Assembly: GCF_019703515.2 (NCBI RefSeq)
Contig: NC_059374.1
Coordinates: 18,135,595-18,199,594, forward strand
Length of the DNA stretch: 64,000 nt
Direction: 5' to 3'
From: Myxocyprinus asiaticus
Taxonomy: Eukaryota > Chordata > Actinopteri > Cypriniformes > Catostomidae
The notes beneath the pieces are model-generated. The model ran no database searches, was not told the origin of the DNA, and was given only the letters and a program-made list of their open reading frames with translations. Shown one piece after another: positions 1 to 11,215 of this stretch. The first letter of the stretch is position 1, and each line of letters opens with the position of its first letter. A program made the position numbers and the translations under genes.

Positions 1-459
1 CCCTCACTAAACACACTCACACACTCAATCCAGTGCTGCTAATGTGTGCAGAGGCAGAAGCATTCATAATTACTTAATTGTGTTGGCATGCATCTTAGGC
101 ACAACTTGAAAACGGACTAAAACTTGTTTGTTATGGTTTCTGTGCTTGGTTGTGCTCTGTCATTGCACATGATGTCACAGCTGAGAAGGTTTTAATAGTT
201 CATGACTTGGAGAAATCTGAAAGCCAGGCAATGTCATAAGGATGATTCAGAGCCAGAAGAGAATGTATGTGTCAGTGGACACGATGGACATGGCAAATGA
301 ATTATAAATGTGTTGTTTTGAAAAAAACTATTTTTTGAGCTTGCTTGTGGATTAACTCTGACTGTATTGTGGAATAAGATTATCATACTTGATGGTCAGA
401 TGCTTCACAAAGTCAGCATTACCCAGAGGATACCTTGCTCTTTCATATTAGAGTTGATC
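1..459. other. No recognised feature
   Basis: AT-rich sequence with short open frames only. I see no splice-bounded exon, terminal repeat or known repeat family here. Confidence 0.4.
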
Positions 460-618
460 AGTTTTATCAAATATGCATTTCTCCCAGTACATCTCCTCAA
501 AAAATTCAGAGAGGACAAGGAAACGGTTCTGTTGGTTGTGCCAAAATGGCCCAACCAGCCATGGTTTCCAGAAATGATGGAGATATTAAGTGGCCCTCCA
601 TGGGAAATACAGGAATAT
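460..618 (+). mobile_element. DIRS-type retrotransposon fragment
   Basis: The plus-strand frame reads a block with F-L-P-V-H-L-L, R-E-D-K-E and W-P-N-Q-P-W-F-P-E. This is the linker between the RNase H and tyrosine recombinase regions of DIRS-type elements. The fragment is about 150 bp and nearly identical to the minus-strand sequence at 5149-5290, differing at only a few bases by eye. Nothing else of the element is present on either side, so this is a short stray piece, not a functional gene. Confidence 0.75.
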
Positions 619-744
619 TTACGTATTCACTTTGTCTCAGATGTTTCTCCTAAAATACCTTAGGAGAAAATAAATGGACATCTATGAGACAATTGTTGAA
701 ATTCCATGAGAGTATAAAGCTACAGTATATACTGTGAATTCTGC

Positions 745-850
745 AACACTAGGTTGAAAGTTTTTCAGCTGAAATCGATCTGTGCTTACCGAAATTCTAT
801 CCACTGCCCCCAGCAGTTGAAGCTGGAAGTGTAATTTAAAGTGTGGACAT
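745..850 (-). repeat. Dispersed repeat, short minus-strand copy
   Basis: Contains 'ctgcccccagcagttgaagc' and adjacent sequence matching, in reverse, the family at 3840-4110 and 10860-11215, and in the same orientation the copy at 18885-19110. I cannot name the family. Confidence 0.5.
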
Positions 851-859
851 GTGTAAGGG

Positions 860-1440
860 TGCTTTCACACTTGGTTCGATTGCTTGGACTAAACTCAAAT
901 TTGTTTCCACCCCTGCCCCTGCTGGTCTCTGTTCACATCATATTATTTAGGTCTGAACCGTGGTCTGATTACATCATCAACGTGAGTACGAGCGGCAGCT
1001 GTTTATCACTGTAACTAGGAAACAACTATGGAAGACATCAGCTACACTGTGTTATTAAAGTATTCGACTGTTTGGATTTGCCACCAAAACTTTTTATGCA
1101 TGGAACGGCACTTGCATTTGTCTCCCACATTGAATGTGACATGATGTGAAAAATTTGAGCATTTGTCTGCTGCAAGCCCGCTGATGCGTTGCAAGAGATG
1201 TGAAGAATGTGAGCTGCTCTCTGAAGGGGATTTATTTGGAGATAAGCAGGTATGAAAAATGCATTATACCATAATAATTGCGACCGGGAGCCTGCAAAGA
1301 CACAGATTATCCCTCATCTCAAGTGGTTCACTTCCGCGATTTGGTACGATTGCGTTCATATCAGCAGCGAACCGTACCAGAGTTCAAATGAACCATACCC
1401 CAGACCACCTTTTCAAGCAGTTCCGGTTCCGTTGTATGTA
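860..1440. repeat. Candidate non-autonomous DNA transposon
   Basis: Begins with 'gggtgctttcacacttggtt', the start of a repeat type common in fish genomes, and ends in a region rich in 'gaaccgtaccag'-like motifs. I did not find the expected inverted right end, so the copy may be truncated. No transposase is visible. Confidence 0.35.
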
Positions 1441-1455
1441 GAAAACATACTGTAG

Positions 1456-2340
1456 CTCAGATCATTTTGCCTTAGAAGAATTTGATGAAATTTTTTTTAG
1501 TTCTTTTAAAAATCTCTGACCTTTGATTGCAGACTTTGGTATTTTTGCAAACGGAGTGACTATTTGCACTAGGTGTAAACATCACCTGCTCTTTGCACTC
1601 ACACATATTGAAAACAAACTGTGCACCCAGTGTTGCTGCAGTGGTGTGGGGTGTAACAATGGAGTGGATGTGCTTTTTTTGCATGGATGACCTGGGTTCG
1701 ATTCTGCCTTTTGTCCCACTTTTTTCCATCCTGTTTATTGTTTTCAGTCTTAATATTTCCTTTAATACTATTATAATATGTTTGGCTTCCTCGCAGTGAG
1801 AGAAGGGTTTGATCTGGGTAAAATTAACCATGGTTTTATTATAGTAAAATTGTAGTAATATTGTTTTTTGTGGAAGCCATTGTTTTACTGCAGTTAACAA
1901 TGGTATTACTACAGTAATATGGTGTTAATATAGTAACCATGTTTAATTTTGTGGTTACTATGATTTTACCACAAAATACTGTGGTGATACTATGGTTACT
2001 GTTGTGAAACTGTGGTTAATTTTCGTAAGGGAAGGTTAGGGTTAGGTTAAGGGGTAGTGGTTTGTGTAGGGTGTCTGTGGGACTCTAAATAAACACAATA
2101 AACCTGCTGCAGTGATGCCACTATACCGTATGTTAGTAATTTAATAAGGTGTTCAAAAAGTATCTGCCACTATTTGCACAGGGGTTTAAATAGCATCTAG
2201 CACTATTTTCACTTAGTGCAAAGAAGATGTTTCAGTTGCAAGTGTAAGTGTAAAAGGCATCTATTACTATTTGCTCTTGGTGCAAATAGCCTCTGGGTTT
2301 TGCAAATCGGAGCACATTGTTGAGATCTCTTCTGAAACTC
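1456..2340. repeat. Quasi-palindromic repeat region
   Basis: From about 1816 to 2030 the sequence is built from 'accatggtttt', 'actacagtaat' and their complements, so it can fold on itself many times. It is flanked on both sides by variants of 'actatttgcact...ggtgtaaa' (near 1560-1600 and 2160-2290). This looks like a non-autonomous element of low coding content. No gene is seen. Confidence 0.45.
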
Positions 2341-3834
2341 TGAAAAGAATCAAAATGTGAGGATACTTTTTCTCAGGAGAAACATCTGAGAGCCATGAGA
2401 CTTAAACAAAAGTTTCCATTTGCTCCCCATGTCTCGAATCAAGTTTCCAGTTGTACCACTGGATTAAAGAGTATTTGTGGCCCCAGACAAGTGCTGGATT
2501 TACTTTCTGGCCACTCAAGTGGGATCTTGACACACACATACACAAACACATTTGGCTATACAGCTGCAGCAGTGTTTAATTAGCTGACCCCTTCTCTGCA
2601 TGTGGTTCAGTGCCATAGTGAAAATGTTCAGGCTTATTAAACCGTCTAAATTATGTTTCATTATCAGAAAGCGTGAAGCACAACTCTTTAACCACACACA
2701 ACTTATGTTTTCATTGCAGAATTGCTGACACAGTCGAATCTCACAGGGGCCTTGACTGTTATGAATCATACACTTGAAATTCAACATATTACAACATAAT
2801 TAACCATTTTATGTGGCAGCTCATATGTAGACAAAATTGTACTGGAGGGTTAATGAACATGCATGTATTGTATTTCAGAATGGTCATTTTATCATTTGGC
2901 ATCAAACAGGACACTTTTCACTGAAATTGTAATGATTGTGAATTAACCTTAAACTCAATGTAATACGTTATTCTAAAATGACCATATAGATTCAATGTGT
3001 ATATGTAGGAGGGACCTCCTCCCTTCTGTCAGCATCAATATGGGCCCTTCAGCGCATGGCCATAAAATATGAGTGCATGATCGAGAGGAGAGACACATAA
3101 ATGGAACATTGCTGGCAGCATGTTAAAAGGCACACCTGTTGCCTGTTGGACCTTGTCACCACTGCCATAAATTTACTATTGTGTTTTCCCTCCAGAGTAC
3201 CTGGTTCCATGATTGCATGCATGAGGTTCAGTACAAGGTGAAGCATCTGGCCCACCTCTTACCTCCCTGCTGAAATATCCAGCTTGAACCAGTATGAACT
3301 TCCATATGCTTGTTGGTCCTGTTCTGGTGCAGGCATCCTGAAAATGTTTTTTTTTTTTCAACGGGGCTGAAGAAGGCTTGGACCCACTGGACTGACCTTC
3401 TGGATCACCCTGTTACTCAATGACCACACCTTGCCCCATTTTGTAACTACCCCACTTCAGAACCCATTTCTTGGACAATTTTGTCCCATTCAGCTCCTTT
3501 ATTTATTTTTAGTAAATAAAAGCTTCTCAGGCACATCGTGACGAACACCACTGTGTCTGTCCTCACTCTATGCTCCACGTGTTATGACATAACGTTCAAA
3601 TCAATTTCTGGCCTATAGCTTTCTAATCCAACATAGTCTCGTTTGTGTTACATTCAAAGTACAGTCACAACAAACCTTTTCAAAGCACACACAAATAATC
3701 ACAAATGCACCTTATTAATCTGTATTCTGTTTGCTGCTGATTCCCACAGTGGAACAATGGAAGGCACATTACCTGACCTAATCAGACCTTGCTACCGGTC
3801 ACCTCAATTTACCACTAAAGTATTAACACTAAAC
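2341..3834. other. No recognised gene
   Basis: Only short frames. An AATAAA within 'taaataaaagcttctcaggc' near 3513-3535 could be a polyadenylation signal of an old LTR or transcript, but I found no paired repeat. Confidence 0.35.
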
Positions 3835-3839
3835 TAGTG

Positions 3840-4110
3840 TTTCCTGAAGGAAATACCTTTCTGAGGTGCTCCGAGACATGGGTTCTGGTCCCATGGAAAC
3901 CAGGAAGTAATCGTGTTCACATAAACAATGGTGAGTCGGAGGTTGCATTTTTGCTCTAACATTACATTTTTAACATTTCTAACATTCCTGTTGAACTGTA
4001 CATTTTGTATATTTTTCAACTAAAAATACAACTCGCTTTTGGCGCCACTCTGTGAACATTTCACCTGGAAACTAGAGCTCCCACGTGCCCATACGTATAA
4101 CGACACTTTT
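3840..4110 (+). repeat. Dispersed repeat family, copy 1
   Basis: Shares 'catggaaacca(g/a)gaagtaat', 'aaaatacaactcgcttttgg' and the 'gccactctgtg(a/g)acatttcac' block with 10860-11215. Reverse or partial copies lie at 745-850, 18885-19110 and 34955-35100. The unit is about 270-350 bp, AT-rich and apparently non-coding. Confidence 0.65.
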
Positions 4111-4599
4111 AGCTTCGGCCAAATACGTCATACATGCAATCAAGGAACCAGGTAAATTCAAAATAGTGCAGATGGAATCCGAGAACATGTCCAATGAGAA
4201 CAGGACAGATCAATTAACTCAATTGTAAATTGTTTTGGACTGCAGATCAGTGTTAGGCATATGTTCAAATATGTGGAAACAAACAATATATTGAATTCTA
4301 CAGCCACTTTTTGAATTGTCTAACCTAGGGATCCTTTTTTTTTTATTATTGTATTCAAGTCTGATACCTGTTTTTTTTTTTATTTCATTTTTTTCTGAAT
4401 TCCATATTAACAGTTTATTTCAATTTTATCATCAAAATGGTTTTAAATAAATCCATTCATTAAAACTTTATTCAAATGAAAATGTAACAATAATTTTCAA
4501 CATAATTTTTTATTATTTTTATCTAATGAAGTGCTTTTATACAGAACCTCACAGCACAATCCAAAATACAACATTGGAGTTAGTTTTGTCAAATAAAGT
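4111..4599. other. AT-rich spacer
   Basis: T-runs and AT-rich low-complexity sequence. Nothing is recognisable until the DIRS element begins near 4600. Confidence 0.35.
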
Positions 4600-4985
4600 G
4601 GTGCATAACTGCTAACAGAGCCAACAGCAGTGCTGTCTTTAAAGAGAGCAAACGTAACTCAACGGATTCCAATGGTTCGAATGGGGGGCCCGTGAGCACC
4701 CTCAGTACCAGATTTAAATCCCATGTTGGAACCGTAGCAGGGTGAGGGGGGGATCAAGCACTAAGGAACTTTATGATCAGATCATGTCTGCCTATAGAGG
4801 AACCAGCCTCTGAGTGTGAAATGCTGTTATGGTGCTACATAGGCCTTAAGCGTTGACGGAGTAAGACCTGCATCCAACCGCTCTTGAAGGAATGTAAGGA
4901 TATCCGTTATGGAGCAATTCACTTGGTCTTTGCTGCATGAAGAGCACCAATCCACAAACACATGCCATTTTAGTGCTTAGAGGCA
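4600..4985 (-). pseudogene. DIRS tyrosine recombinase, N-terminal remnant
   Basis: The minus strand encodes, with stops and frame changes, a block resembling the region before the recombinase core in fish DIRS elements: K-W-H-V-F-V-D-W-C, then F-L-Q-E-R-L-D-A-G-L-T-P-S-T-L-K-A-Y-V-A, then a stretch ending D-S-T-A-V-G-S-V-S. The catalytic Arg...His-X-X-Arg...Tyr part is not present before the element breaks off near 4600. Non-functional. Confidence 0.65.
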
Positions 4986-5148
4986 TCTCAAAAAGGGTGC
5001 AAAATGGTGTTCATTACAGACAGAGCCAGTTCAGGCTCATTCACTGTGCTCTGTGTAGGGGCCATATGTGTAGGTTCCACAGCTCTGGCTGGGGATGCCA
5101 AATCATGCCCTGCGCTTGAGAGAGCAGATCCCTCCTCAGCTGTATTTC

Positions 5149-5302
5149 CCATCGAAGGCCACTTAATATCTCCATCATTTCTGGAAACCATGGCTGGTTG
5201 GGCCATTTTGGCATAACCAACAGAACCGTTTCCTTGTCCTCTCTGAATCTTTTGAGGAGATGTACTGGGAGAAATGCATATTTGAATTTCGTCAGCTTTC
5301 AC
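5149..5302 (-). pseudogene. DIRS linker region remnant
   Basis: Minus-strand sequence matching the plus-strand fragment at 460-618 almost base for base. It encodes the same F-L-P-V-H-L-L and W-P-N-Q-P-W-F-P-E blocks once the frame is followed. It lies directly beside the SINE insertion point at 5307-5322. Confidence 0.7.
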
Positions 5303-5306
5303 CGCT

Positions 5307-5322
5307 AAGAAGATAGCTAGCA
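5307..5322. repeat. Target-site duplication, left of SINE
   Basis: The 16-base 'aagaagatagctagca' matches 'aagaagatggcttgca' at 5763-5778 with two mismatches, as expected for an aged LINE-mediated SINE insertion. Confidence 0.8.
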
Positions 5323-5762
5323 GGGGCCTGAGTAGCTCATCGAATATTGACGCTGACTACCACCCCTGGAGTCGCGAGTTCGAATCCAGGGTGTGCTGAG
5401 TGACTCCAGCCAGGTCTCCTAAGCAACCAAAATGGCCCGGTTGCTTGGGAGGGTAGAGTCACATGGGGTAACCTCCTCGTGGTCGCGATTAGTGGTTCTC
5501 GCTCTCAGTGGGTGCATGGTAAGTTGTGCATGGATCATGGAGAGTAGCATGAGCCTCCACATGCAGAGTCTCCGCTGTGTCATGCACAACGAGCCATGTG
5601 ATAAGATGTGCAGATTGATGGTCTCAGTAGTGGAGGCAACTGAGATTTGTAATCCGCCACCCGGATTGAGGTGAGTAACCACGCCACCAAGAGGACCTAC
5701 TAAGTAGTGGGAATTGGGCATTCCAAATTGGGAGAAATGGGGATAAAATTTGTTTTTTTAAA
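5323..5762 (+). mobile_element. tRNA-derived SINE, full length
   Basis: A tRNA-like head starts 'ggggcctgagtagctcatcg' (A-box region) and carries a perfect pol III B box, GTTCGAATCC, at 5378-5387. A long tRNA-unrelated body follows, then 'ggggataaaatttg' and a T-rich tail. It is flanked by a 16-bp target duplication. A second copy, 5'-truncated and inverted, lies at 50378-50665. It is transcribed by RNA polymerase III and depends on a partner LINE. It is inserted in the DIRS element and is therefore younger. I do not assign a family name with certainty. Confidence 0.85.
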
Positions 5763-5778
5763 AAGAAGATGGCTTGCA
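5763..5778. repeat. Target-site duplication, right of SINE
   Basis: Partner of 5307-5322, with two mismatches over 16 bases. Confidence 0.8.
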
Positions 5779-6693
5779 TTTCAAAGCAGTTGATGTGCCA
5801 GGCGTCCATCGCACAGTGTGCCCCAACCTGTGTTGGACGCATCCATGGTCACCACTTTTCATCTGAAAATGTGACTCAGCATCACACCCTGCTGATAAAG
5901 ATTTGGAGCTGTCCATGGTGCTAGAGCAGCCAGGCAGTGGCAAATCATGGTGACACGCACGCACCCCCGATGCCAGGTATGACAAGGTTCATGGTGTTTG
6001 AGCCAGCACTGGAGAGGTCTCATGTGTAAAAGACCTAACGGTATGACGGCGGATGCTGCCGCCATAAAACCCATCATTTTCTGAAAAGACTTCAGTGGAA
6101 ATGCTTTCCCCAATTTGAACTGAGACAGACACTGAATGATCTGGATGCACTCGCTCGTGAGGTGCACACGCATGCTCATGGAGTCCAGTCGAACCCCCCA
6201 AAAGGAGATTTGTTGGCTGGGAGAAAGTGTGCTTTTCGCCCAGTTGACATCGTGTCCCAGGCTGTTCAAATGGTGAAGTATCAATGGTGAAGTATTGGGC
6301 CAGTAATAGCCAATCGTCGAGGTAATTCAGAATGCACACGCCATTCATCTTCAAAGGGGCGACCGCCACATCGACCCATTTTGTTAATGTGCTTGGGGCC
6401 AGAGACAGTCCGCAGGGAAGGACATTGAATTGATATGTCATCCCTTCGATCGCGAATCTCAAGTCGGCCGGTTCCACTGGAATGTATAACCACACTATCG
6501 TTTTCTTAACACACTGTGAAATGCTCAGTAACACGCGCAACATGACTGATCTTAAGACGGGAGCATTTTGTGTGAAGTGTGGGTTGATTTTTCTCTGAGA
6601 TGCCTGGAAGCGCGCCACGCAATCGCGAAACGTGCAAGAGGGCTCGGATAACTGGCACAGATAGCTGCCGCTTATCAGACAGCAGCTTCTCAC
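5770..6693 (-). pseudogene. DIRS reverse transcriptase-RNase H, broken
   Basis: Frames at 6693-5989 and 6284-5859 together give a DIRS-type RT. Visible motifs are F-N-V-L-P-C-G-L-S-L-A-P (the usual fingers/palm block), the catalytic N-Y-L-D-D-W motif near 6315-6335, and D-V-N-W-A-K-S-T-L-S-P. RNase H residues follow, including a W-H-I-N-C-F-E-M block near 5770-5800. A frameshift just after the Y-L-D-D motif and others further on break the gene. The role in the live element is cDNA synthesis and RNA strand removal. The 5' end of the pol frame is not preserved as one clean ORF. Confidence 0.75.
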
Positions 6694-7150
6694 TCAGAGC
6701 GTGTCACACATTCGTGCACAGCACTAATAATGTAAAGGCTCAAGTGAGCTAACAATAGACACCAATCACCCGTGGTTATCACAGCAAGTGAGTTTGGTTG
6801 GAGAGGAACAAAGAGCTTTTTCAGCCTTCAGCGCACGTCGAGCAGCCACTACAAAGTATGTGTGCTATTCAAGCAATGCAAGGAAGCACTGCAATAAAAA
6901 CTGACTCGATCCCGCCGAGAATAGCAGGGAAGGGTGAGTTGAAATATAACAGAAAAAGGCAGGAGCTCTATATTCCTATAAACGCTATACTTCCAGGGGG
7001 ATTCTTCCCGCTGGGGACTGACAGCGCTATTTGCGTCACAGTACAAAGATGCTAAAATATGCCTGAGGACAGCAGCCCCTCCGATCTGGGCGCACACAGG
7101 GTAGGGCACACGCCAGGTCTCAGTAAACTCTGTGTGCAGGAATCATTCAT
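6694..7150. other. DIRS internal sequence without clear coding
   Basis: Lies between the RT and ORF1 remnants. There are short frames on both strands but no domain I can recognise. Probably decayed DIRS sequence. Confidence 0.35.
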
Positions 7151-7783
7151 TCAGATGAGAATTTTCCAGCTCGTCAGGAGGCAACAACTCAAGGCCGAGC
7201 TCCTCAGCCGCTTGCGCAATGACGTGGAGTAACTCATATCAATGGCCAGTGAGCTCCTCACCCTCGTTGGGGGGAGGGGCTGCAACATCCTCCATGGACC
7301 ATTCTCCGATGCTGCGTGGGACACGGCATCATTATCATCATCAGACCCACCAAATACAACAACACTGTGCTCATTCATAGAGGACCGGAGGTTGTCATGT
7401 GCATACTGCACTGGTGAAGATGCTGCATGGGAAGATCAAGGGGCTCGTGGAGCTTACGCCGGCGCGAGATCCTCCTTGGATTCTTCCATCTCTACCTCAC
7501 GGCCCCGCCGTGCTTCCTCAGGTGGTCCCTCGAGACTTCACACAGTGGAAGCGGTCGGGAGGGAATGGGAGGCAGAATCGTCCCTCAGAATGAGGGCGAC
7601 CCTAGAGCGGAGCGTCATGAGACTCATGTCCTCACAGTGAGGGCAGTCTGTCCCCATCAGAGCTGCTTCGGCGTGGATGCGGCCCAGGCAGCGAACGCAG
7701 CTCTCATGTTGGGCTGACGGATCGATGTGTCGCTCACAGGAGCACTTGCAATACGACATCTTTAAAAAGACCCGTACACACAA
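7151..7783 (-). pseudogene. DIRS ORF1 (gag-like) remnant
   Basis: The minus-strand frame 7783-7538 encodes a cysteine-rich block: C-K-C-S-C-E, C-V-R-C-L-G-R-I-H-A-E-A-A-L, then D-C-P-H-C-E-D-M-S-L. This C-x2-C-L-G-x-x-H...C-x2-C arrangement is characteristic of ORF1 in fish DIRS elements and is the putative nucleic-acid-binding part. The frame then shifts, with further acidic and serine-rich sequence down to about 7151. The presumed role is packaging of element RNA. Broken. Confidence 0.65.
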
Positions 7784-7827
7784 GCGGCTCTTTTATAGAG
7801 TGTTTTACGTCACTTGGACGCAGTATT

Positions 7828-7829
7828 AC

Positions 7830-7862
<33 letters not shown>

Positions 7863-7863
7863 T
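7828..7863. repeat. (TA)n microsatellite
   Basis: A 36-bp, nearly pure AT-dinucleotide run near the outer part of the DIRS element. It creates spurious Tyr/Ile-rich frames on both strands. Confidence 0.9.
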
Positions 7864-8296
7864 GTATCAAAGGATACAGCTCCTGCCAGGATGCTGCAGG
7901 AAGTGGGTAGATGTCTCGCTGAGTAAAGAACCTGATCCGGTGGCAAGGCGGAGAGACTTCTTTGCCGGAAAACTAGGGGGGCGGGTGAAAATTTCACTGC
8001 AGGTGCTGAGAGTCAGGCGAAGAACTTCCTGATGCATCTGCAGGGTATCCCGTCCGCTGATGGGTGTCCGTCGACAGCAAAGAGAGAGCTGATACAAATG
8101 CATAGTCAAGACGAGGCCATGTCAGTCTTGAAGGAAGAAAATTCTGAAGAAATGATGTTTGAGCGCCCACTTATATTGGCACGCATAAAGGGGTGGGGCT
8201 TAGTGTAAGATTGGCGTTATGATACAAGGGCTTCAACTAGGTCGTGAAAAAGGAATTTCCCATAGCGTTCATTGCAATGTCAAGTGAACTGAATCA

Positions 8297-8984
8297 ATAG
8301 GAAACCACAGTTCTTTAGATTGCATACAACATATAAAATTGAAGGGTATAGGCTATTAATCAAGCAACAATACTGAAAAAGAGAAAAAAATTCACTGCTC
8401 TTTTCTGGATAAATTAATATGTCCTTTAAAACTGAACAAAAAACTTAGGATAAGAAATTGCTCATTTTAATTAACAGACCCAAAGTCACTAAATCAGTAT
8501 GTATCAAATCTACAGTATAATCATTCCATGGAGACAACTGAAAAACATTGAAACATTGAAACAATGAATTTCACTTTTACATGTAATATTTTCCTCATAC
8601 CAGTCCATGTTTTCATTATTGCCATAAATGACTCCAAAAAACTTTGAAGGGTTTGTTGTGTTACTCAGATCAAGTTTAAACTGAAAAGTGCAAATTTGCA
8701 CATATGCGAGCTTCCGCACCACCGCACATATATTTTATCACTTGTAGAAGAATGTTTGATGACTTGTTTAAATTAAATAAAGGTAATTTAGAACTGAAAT
8801 GTTTTTAAGCCATTATTTGCAGATGTTCAATGGCATATGTGCTAAAAGAGAAATATTTGATTTATTACAAATGATAAGGAAGATATATTTCCCCCAGAGA
8901 GGCACCTCAGTCCATGTGGGCAAAGGGGCAGTTGCTCAGGCATGTGTGCGTGCCTGAAAACAAGCATAGCCTACTACAGAGTAA
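8297..8984. other. No recognised feature
   Basis: AT-rich DNA with short frames only. Confidence 0.35.
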
Positions 8985-9720
8985 TTTCATGTTGGAGCAG
9001 GATTTGAGGGAAATTTTTTTACTGGTGAGCGTGAGCGGTACTTGAGCGGAGCGTTTGCTTGGGCCGTGAGCGGTTGAGTGAAGCACACGCGCATGGAGCG
9101 GATTATTGAGCGGAGTGTCACACCGCTCTGCTTCGCTCACATGCTCTGGTATGAACCAAGGAGCTCAAAAACGTATGAGCACTCTGTGTCTTTAGATCAT
9201 CACAACACCGGCTCCACACATTCACAAATACTCACATTTGAAGCATGCAGCACATACAAACTATATACAGTTTTTATCTCATTAAATAGCAGCTTTTGCG
9301 GTTAAATAATCTCACAAGGACATAACATGATTTTAATTTGTGCGCTGAATGCTGAATCAAAAAGACATTCGTACATCAGATGGTATTGGTTTTTGGTACC
9401 AGAGCATTTCTACGAGCACAAGTACAAGTACATGAGTGCAGTATCAGACCTTACATCCCTAGTCTAATCAATGCTTTACTCAGCTGCCACAATAATCCAA
9501 TACAAATATGAATGTCTAAATTATTTGATTAATTACATATATTATATGTATCATTGTGTAGGTTATTATGTATTATTTATTATATTAAATTATCTTTATT
9601 TGGAGGCCTTAGAAAATATTGATATATGTGATTAATTGTGATTAATTCAAATAATTAATCAGCATTTCATGTAATTGATTTGATTATACTATTTAATCAA
9701 CTGACAGCCCTACAAATAAC
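8985..9720. repeat. Fragments of hAT-like transposons
   Basis: The 9020-9150 stretch is rich in 'gagcgg' motifs in both orientations. The sequence 'gcagtatcagaccttacatc' then 'cctag' near 9440-9462 and 'tcaactgacagccctac' near 9699-9715 look like right ends of hAT-type elements. No transposase frame is visible. Boundaries are approximate. Confidence 0.35.
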
Positions 9721-10680
9721 ACAAGAATAAGCTGCCTTTGCAGTGTAAAGGAGGTTATGCATATTTGAATTTATTTAAGAAAGAAAATCACAATTTAGTA
9801 TGCCAGTAAATGCAGCAAAGTAAACCAACTGGAATTTAGCATGCTTATTTTACAAGTCATTGCTGTCGATTAGAGTCTGTACGTTGAGTGATCTAATTCT
9901 TTTCTGTGACGTTTTATCCCCACTGCAGTAGCTGCATGACCGGAGGCATTATCTAAAGTACTTTTCCATAACAATGCACGCAAATAATTTCTCATCATAT
10001 AAATGTTGTGGATTGTTAGAGGTATTCAGACAGCATAAGATAAGTAATTTCAGTGATTGTGCTGGATGCCAAGCTTCTTTTAAGTACTCAACATCAGAGA
10101 AAATGAGGGTTACTTTTTTTTTCATTTCATTTCTTTTCTTTTTTTTTCTTTTTTTTTTTCTTTTTTTTTATGGGTTGCTGATGTGCTCACATTTGGCCTG
10201 TTTGCAGAAATGTTCATGGTTTTACTCCTGGCAAAGTGATAAACATGAATCTGTCAAAAATCATATAGTGTTTTTCTCCCTTTGGGCCAAAGGCTGTATA
10301 TTACAAAAAATTTGGATATGGGTACAAGAATGAAAGCCATGTGTTCACTGTGTTGCATCAGCCATGTAAGCGAACCAGCGCAGCAGCAGTTTAATTTAAA
10401 CAATCATTAAAGTGTCTGTTGAGGGTGTAGGCATTGCTCTCGCCAATGTTCCGTCTCCACAGACCTCTTATACACATTTGCACACACACAACAAACACAC
10501 CTGACAACACGTGGTTCTAATAAGCTTGTATGGTTTTAGTCAATAAAGCCATCAGTACACTGTGGTTATTTTCACCACTTTGTTATTAAAATTACATGAC
10601 ACAATAAAACCAATGCCTTAATCACAATCACTGATTATAAGTATGAACAAAGAGAAAATCGCTGCCACAATGCTATGGGC
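9721..10680. other. Spacer with a 58-bp pyrimidine tract
   Basis: Positions 10112-10169 are almost pure T with scattered C. The 10440-10520 stretch is CA-rich. No coding structure is seen. Confidence 0.5.
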
Positions 10681-10689
10681 ATGGCCAGG

Positions 10690-10790
10690 GCATTGCTATA
10701 CAGTAGCTAGGGTGTTCTGGGTGGTCGCTAGAGCATTACTAGGTGGTTGCTAGGATGATTTGGGTGGATTTTAAAGGGCTACTTAAGAGC
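10690..10790. repeat. Degenerate short tandem repeat
   Basis: Variants of 'gctagggtgttctgggtggt' occur about three times with intervening changes. A similar piece is at 38825-38875. Confidence 0.55.
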
Positions 10791-10859
10791 ACACCCCCAA
10801 ATCTCTATAATATTCCTGCCATAGATGACTCAATGTAAGCCTATAGGTTATATTCACTT

Positions 10860-11215
10860 TATTATCATCTGCTAGGTAAGCAACATTTGAGACAGGGGTT
10901 CTGGACCCATGGAAACCAAGAAGTAATCAAATTTACAAAATCAATTATGAGCGCGATGTGGAGTTTGGATTTTCCCTCTAGGATAAAATTTTTGCTCCAT
11001 TGATTGTTAGGTTTAGAGTTGGGTTTGGGTTAGGCTGTATGGTTAATTAAATATGCATTCCTGTTGACTGTATTAGATTATTTATAACGAAAAATACAAC
11101 TCGCTTTTGGTGCCACTCTGTGGACATTTCACACAGAAACTGGAGCTCACACATGCCCATAGGTTCAACAACACTTCCAACTTCAGACACTGGGGGCAGT
11201 GGTTTGCATTTCTGT
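10860..11215 (+). repeat. Dispersed repeat family, copy 2
   Basis: The longest copy of the family described at 3840-4110, with the 'aaaatacaactcgcttttgg' block at 11089-11108 and the 'gggggcagtgg' end near 11190. Confidence 0.65.

Larger units (their letters stand above)
4600..8296 (-). mobile_element. DIRS-type YR retrotransposon, degenerate
   Basis: Reading the minus strand from high to low coordinates gives the DIRS order: an ORF1/gag-like cysteine-rich region (about 7783-7151), reverse transcriptase (6693-about 5990), RNase H (to about 5770), a linker (5302-5149) and a tyrosine recombinase N-terminal region (4985-4600). Every region has frameshifts or stops, so the copy is dead. A SINE (5323-5762) interrupts the RNase H-linker junction. 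The upper end is placed near 8296, where DIRS-like 'gagcgcccac' and 'ttcccatagcg' sequence stops. The lower end is approximate and the recombinase catalytic part is missing. Elements of this class move with a tyrosine recombinase instead of a DDE integrase and leave no target duplication. Confidence 0.75.

Noticed and set aside
5371..5390. Possible tRNA gene (perfect B box)
   Set aside because: The B box belongs to a SINE head. The cloverleaf is incomplete and the sequence runs into a SINE body with target duplications.
7677..8032. Frames containing Tyr-Ile repeats
   Set aside because: Produced by the TA microsatellite at 7828-7863 within a dead DIRS element.
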